DNA of 64,000 nucleotides from Maridesulfovibrio salexigens DSM 2638 (GTDB lineage: Bacteria; Desulfobacterota; Desulfovibrionia; Desulfovibrionales; Desulfovibrionaceae): positions 439,501-503,500 of the forward strand of contig NC_012881.1 in assembly GCF_000023445.1 (NCBI RefSeq), in the 5' to 3' direction. Positions 62,652 through 64,000 of the stretch are shown here, one piece after another; the first letter of the stretch is position 1, and each line of letters begins with the position of its first letter. Under the pieces are notes generated by a model, which did not search any database, was not told the DNA's origin, and was given only the letters and a program-made list of their open reading frames with translations. The position numbers were made by a program, and so were the translations under genes.

Positions 62652-64000
62652 ATGCATAGCATAGGTATTGATATCGGTTATTCCTCGGTGAAAGTGGCGG
62701 TTCTAGATGAACAGCGTAATATTGTTTGCAGCAGATATGTGCTTCATAAGGGGCAGGCGGTTTCCGTTCTGGCTGGCATTCTGGATGAATTAAAACCGGA
62801 GTTGGATACTGAAGAGTTTTGCGGAGCCATAACCGGTTCCGGCGGTAAGATTCTATCCGGGGAAGGATCAATTAAGGGTGTGAATGATTTGGCTGCACTG
62901 GTGGAGGGAGCAAAATTGTTGGCCCCTTCTTGCGAGTCAATCATTGAAATCGGCGGGCAGCGAGCCGGATTTATTACAGGTTTTGGTGCTGGGAAACGGT
63001 CCGGTATTGAATTTTCACTTAACCCTGATTGTTCTGCCGGTACAGGATCATTTCTTGAAGAACAGGCTTCACGAATAAGTGTTGAAATTGAGGATTATTC
63101 TCGTATCGAAAATGAAGCAACTTCAACACCCAGAATTGCAGGGCGATGCAGTGTCTTTGCAAAGACTGATATCACCCACCACCAGCAGGAAGGCGTTTCT
63201 ATTCCCGATATCCTGCGCGGGTTGGCGTACGCCACAGCAAGGAATTACCGTAATGCTGTCATGCGTGGGCTACCCAAAAAGCCTCCGTTCTTTTTTTCTG
63301 GCGGAGTCTCGCAAAACAAGGCGATTGTGTCTGCATTGTGTCAGGTCCTGAATTTGAATGAGAATCAGCTCGTTATCCATCAACAAGGTAATGTGGCGGG
63401 AGCCTTGGGCGCGGCTGTTATCGGTCTTAAAGAAAACCGCCCCGTTAATTTCAAGCTGTTGATGGATTCATTGCAGGGCAATTGCGGGCCGTTGTTTTAT
63501 GCCAAAGAGAAGACTTCCCTGCCTGCACTGGCTGGTTACGGAATTGCTGATACATCAGGCAAGCATATTTGCCGGGATATATCTAAGGAGACAGAACCGG
63601 TGGAGTGCTGGGTCGGCGTGGATATCGGTTCCACCAGTACCAATGTGGTTCTGGTTGATTCAACTAACCGTGTATTGGGTTACCGCTACCTGCGCACTGC
63701 CGGAAATCCGGCTAAGGCGGTAAAAACCGGACTTGAGGAACTGGGGCTCGACTTTGCCGGAAAGGTCAAAGTTATGGGCTCTGCCACCACCGGTTCCGGG
63801 CGTAATATGATCGGAAGGATCATTGGCGCGGACGTGGTTAAGGATGAAATTACTGCACAGGCACGGGCTGCGGTTTCGTTTTATCCTGATGTGGATACTG
63901 TTTTTGAGATCGGCGGGCAGGATTCAAAGTTCATTTCCATCAAAGATGGCGCAGTTTCAGATTTCCAGATGAATAAGGTCTGCGCTGCAGGGACAGGATC
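62652..64000 (+). CDS. 2-hydroxyacyl-CoA dehydratase activase-like protein (partial)
   Basis: The first ~449 residues of an ASKHA-fold ATPase (BcrA/BadF/HgdC family), cut by the right edge. Domain 1 has DIGYSSVKVAV, the GSGG loop and EIGGQRAGF. C127 in NPDCSAGTG and C166 in AGRCSVF correspond to the two cysteines that hold the [4Fe-4S] cluster of HgdC. Domain 2 begins at ~residue 318 (VGVDIGSTSTNVVLV) and reaches EIGGQDSKF and NKVCAAGTG at the edge. Tandem activase domains are typical of the ~1400-residue DUF2229-type fusions. Such proteins energise electrons by ATP hydrolysis for radical dehydratases. GGAGG precedes the ATG. Confidence 0.9.
   Translation, partial: MHSIGIDIGYSSVKVAVLDEQRNIVCSRYVLHKGQAVSVLAGILDELKPELDTEEFCGAITGSGGKILSGEGSIKGVNDLAALVEGAKLLAPSCESIIEIGGQRAGFITGFGAGKRSGIEFSLNPDCSAGTGSFLEEQASRISVEIEDYSRIENEATSTPRIAGRCSVFAKTDITHHQQEGVSIPDILRGLAYATARNYRNAVMRGLPKKPPFFFSGGVSQNKAIVSALCQVLNLNENQLVIHQQGNVAGALGAAVIGLKENRPVNFKLLMDSLQGNCGPLFYAKEKTSLPALAGYGIADTSGKHICRDISKETEPVECWVGVDIGSTSTNVVLVDSTNRVLGYRYLRTAGNPAKAVKTGLEELGLDFAGKVKVMGSATTGSGRNMIGRIIGADVVKDEITAQARAAVSFYPDVDTVFEIGGQDSKFISIKDGAVSDFQMNKVCAAGTG

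Overview
The window looks like a chromosomal segment of a moderate-GC sulfate-reducing bacterium of the Desulfovibrionaceae. This is an inference from three things: the Clostridium/Desulfovibrio-type nif operon carrying nifI1-nifI2, the YeiH-type exporter with its small partner, and the hairpin repeats containing GCCGCCGGAGGC. A marine Maridesulfovibrio-like species is my best guess; no rRNA or marker gene in the window settles it. No tRNA, rRNA, CRISPR array or transposase was recognised.

Layout. (1) 1-9.8 kb, mostly minus strand: trxB (cut by the left edge) and a thioredoxin; a sulfatase-fold hydrolase with Thr where sulfatases have Cys; a Crp/Fnr regulator; a coupled two-component system (DUF3365 sensor kinase with a c-type heme motif, and an NtrC-type regulator); a small membrane ORF; and a YeiH-family transporter with a good sigma-54 promoter. 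(2) 9.8-38.3 kb: a complete type VI secretion system, tssA-B-C-hcp-E-F-G-H-vgrG, then an adaptor/cargo module (DUF2169-pentapeptide, pentapeptide, DUF3540, DUF4150/PAAR-like, one orphan gene), then tssJ-K-L-M and an AMIN-like gene. One gene runs the other way: a divergent protein that fuses TssB-like and TssC-like sheath domains. (3) 38.5-49.6 kb, minus strand: the Mo-nitrogenase operon nifH-I1-I2-D-K, a NifB-like protein that has lost its radical-SAM cysteines, a thioredoxin-like [2Fe-2S] ferredoxin, a GNAT acetyltransferase, then nifE-N-B. Divergent from it are nifV and a coupled gene of unknown function. Sigma-54 promoters face both ways in the nifH-nifV gap. (4) 52-56.9 kb: a probable siderophore-uptake locus (PchR-like AraC regulator, TonB-dependent receptor, RhtX/FptX-like MFS carrier) with Fur-like sites. 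(5) 57.1-64 kb: an MMPL/RND exporter, a LolA-like periplasmic protein and an outer-membrane barrel (probable envelope lipid or hydrophobic-compound export), a MarR regulator, and the start of a 2-hydroxyacyl-CoA dehydratase activase-like gene cut by the right edge.

Regulatory links read from the sequence. A palindrome of the form GTTAAG-N3-CTTAAC lies in four promoters (araC, MMPL operon, marR, activase), which suggests one MarR regulon. Sigma-54-type -24/-12 elements precede nifH, nifV, yeiH and possibly tssA. Hairpin repeats sit at several gene junctions, including nifH/nifI1, nifD/nifK and nifK/nifB-like. One repeat family, two 127-bp copies at 38.4 and 46.1 kb, keeps its stems by compensatory changes, so it looks like a structured element.

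The most unusual items are the cysteine-less NifB paralogue inside the nif operon, the TssB-TssC fusion, the covarying 127-bp element, and a VgrG ending in about 19 in-phase heptads.
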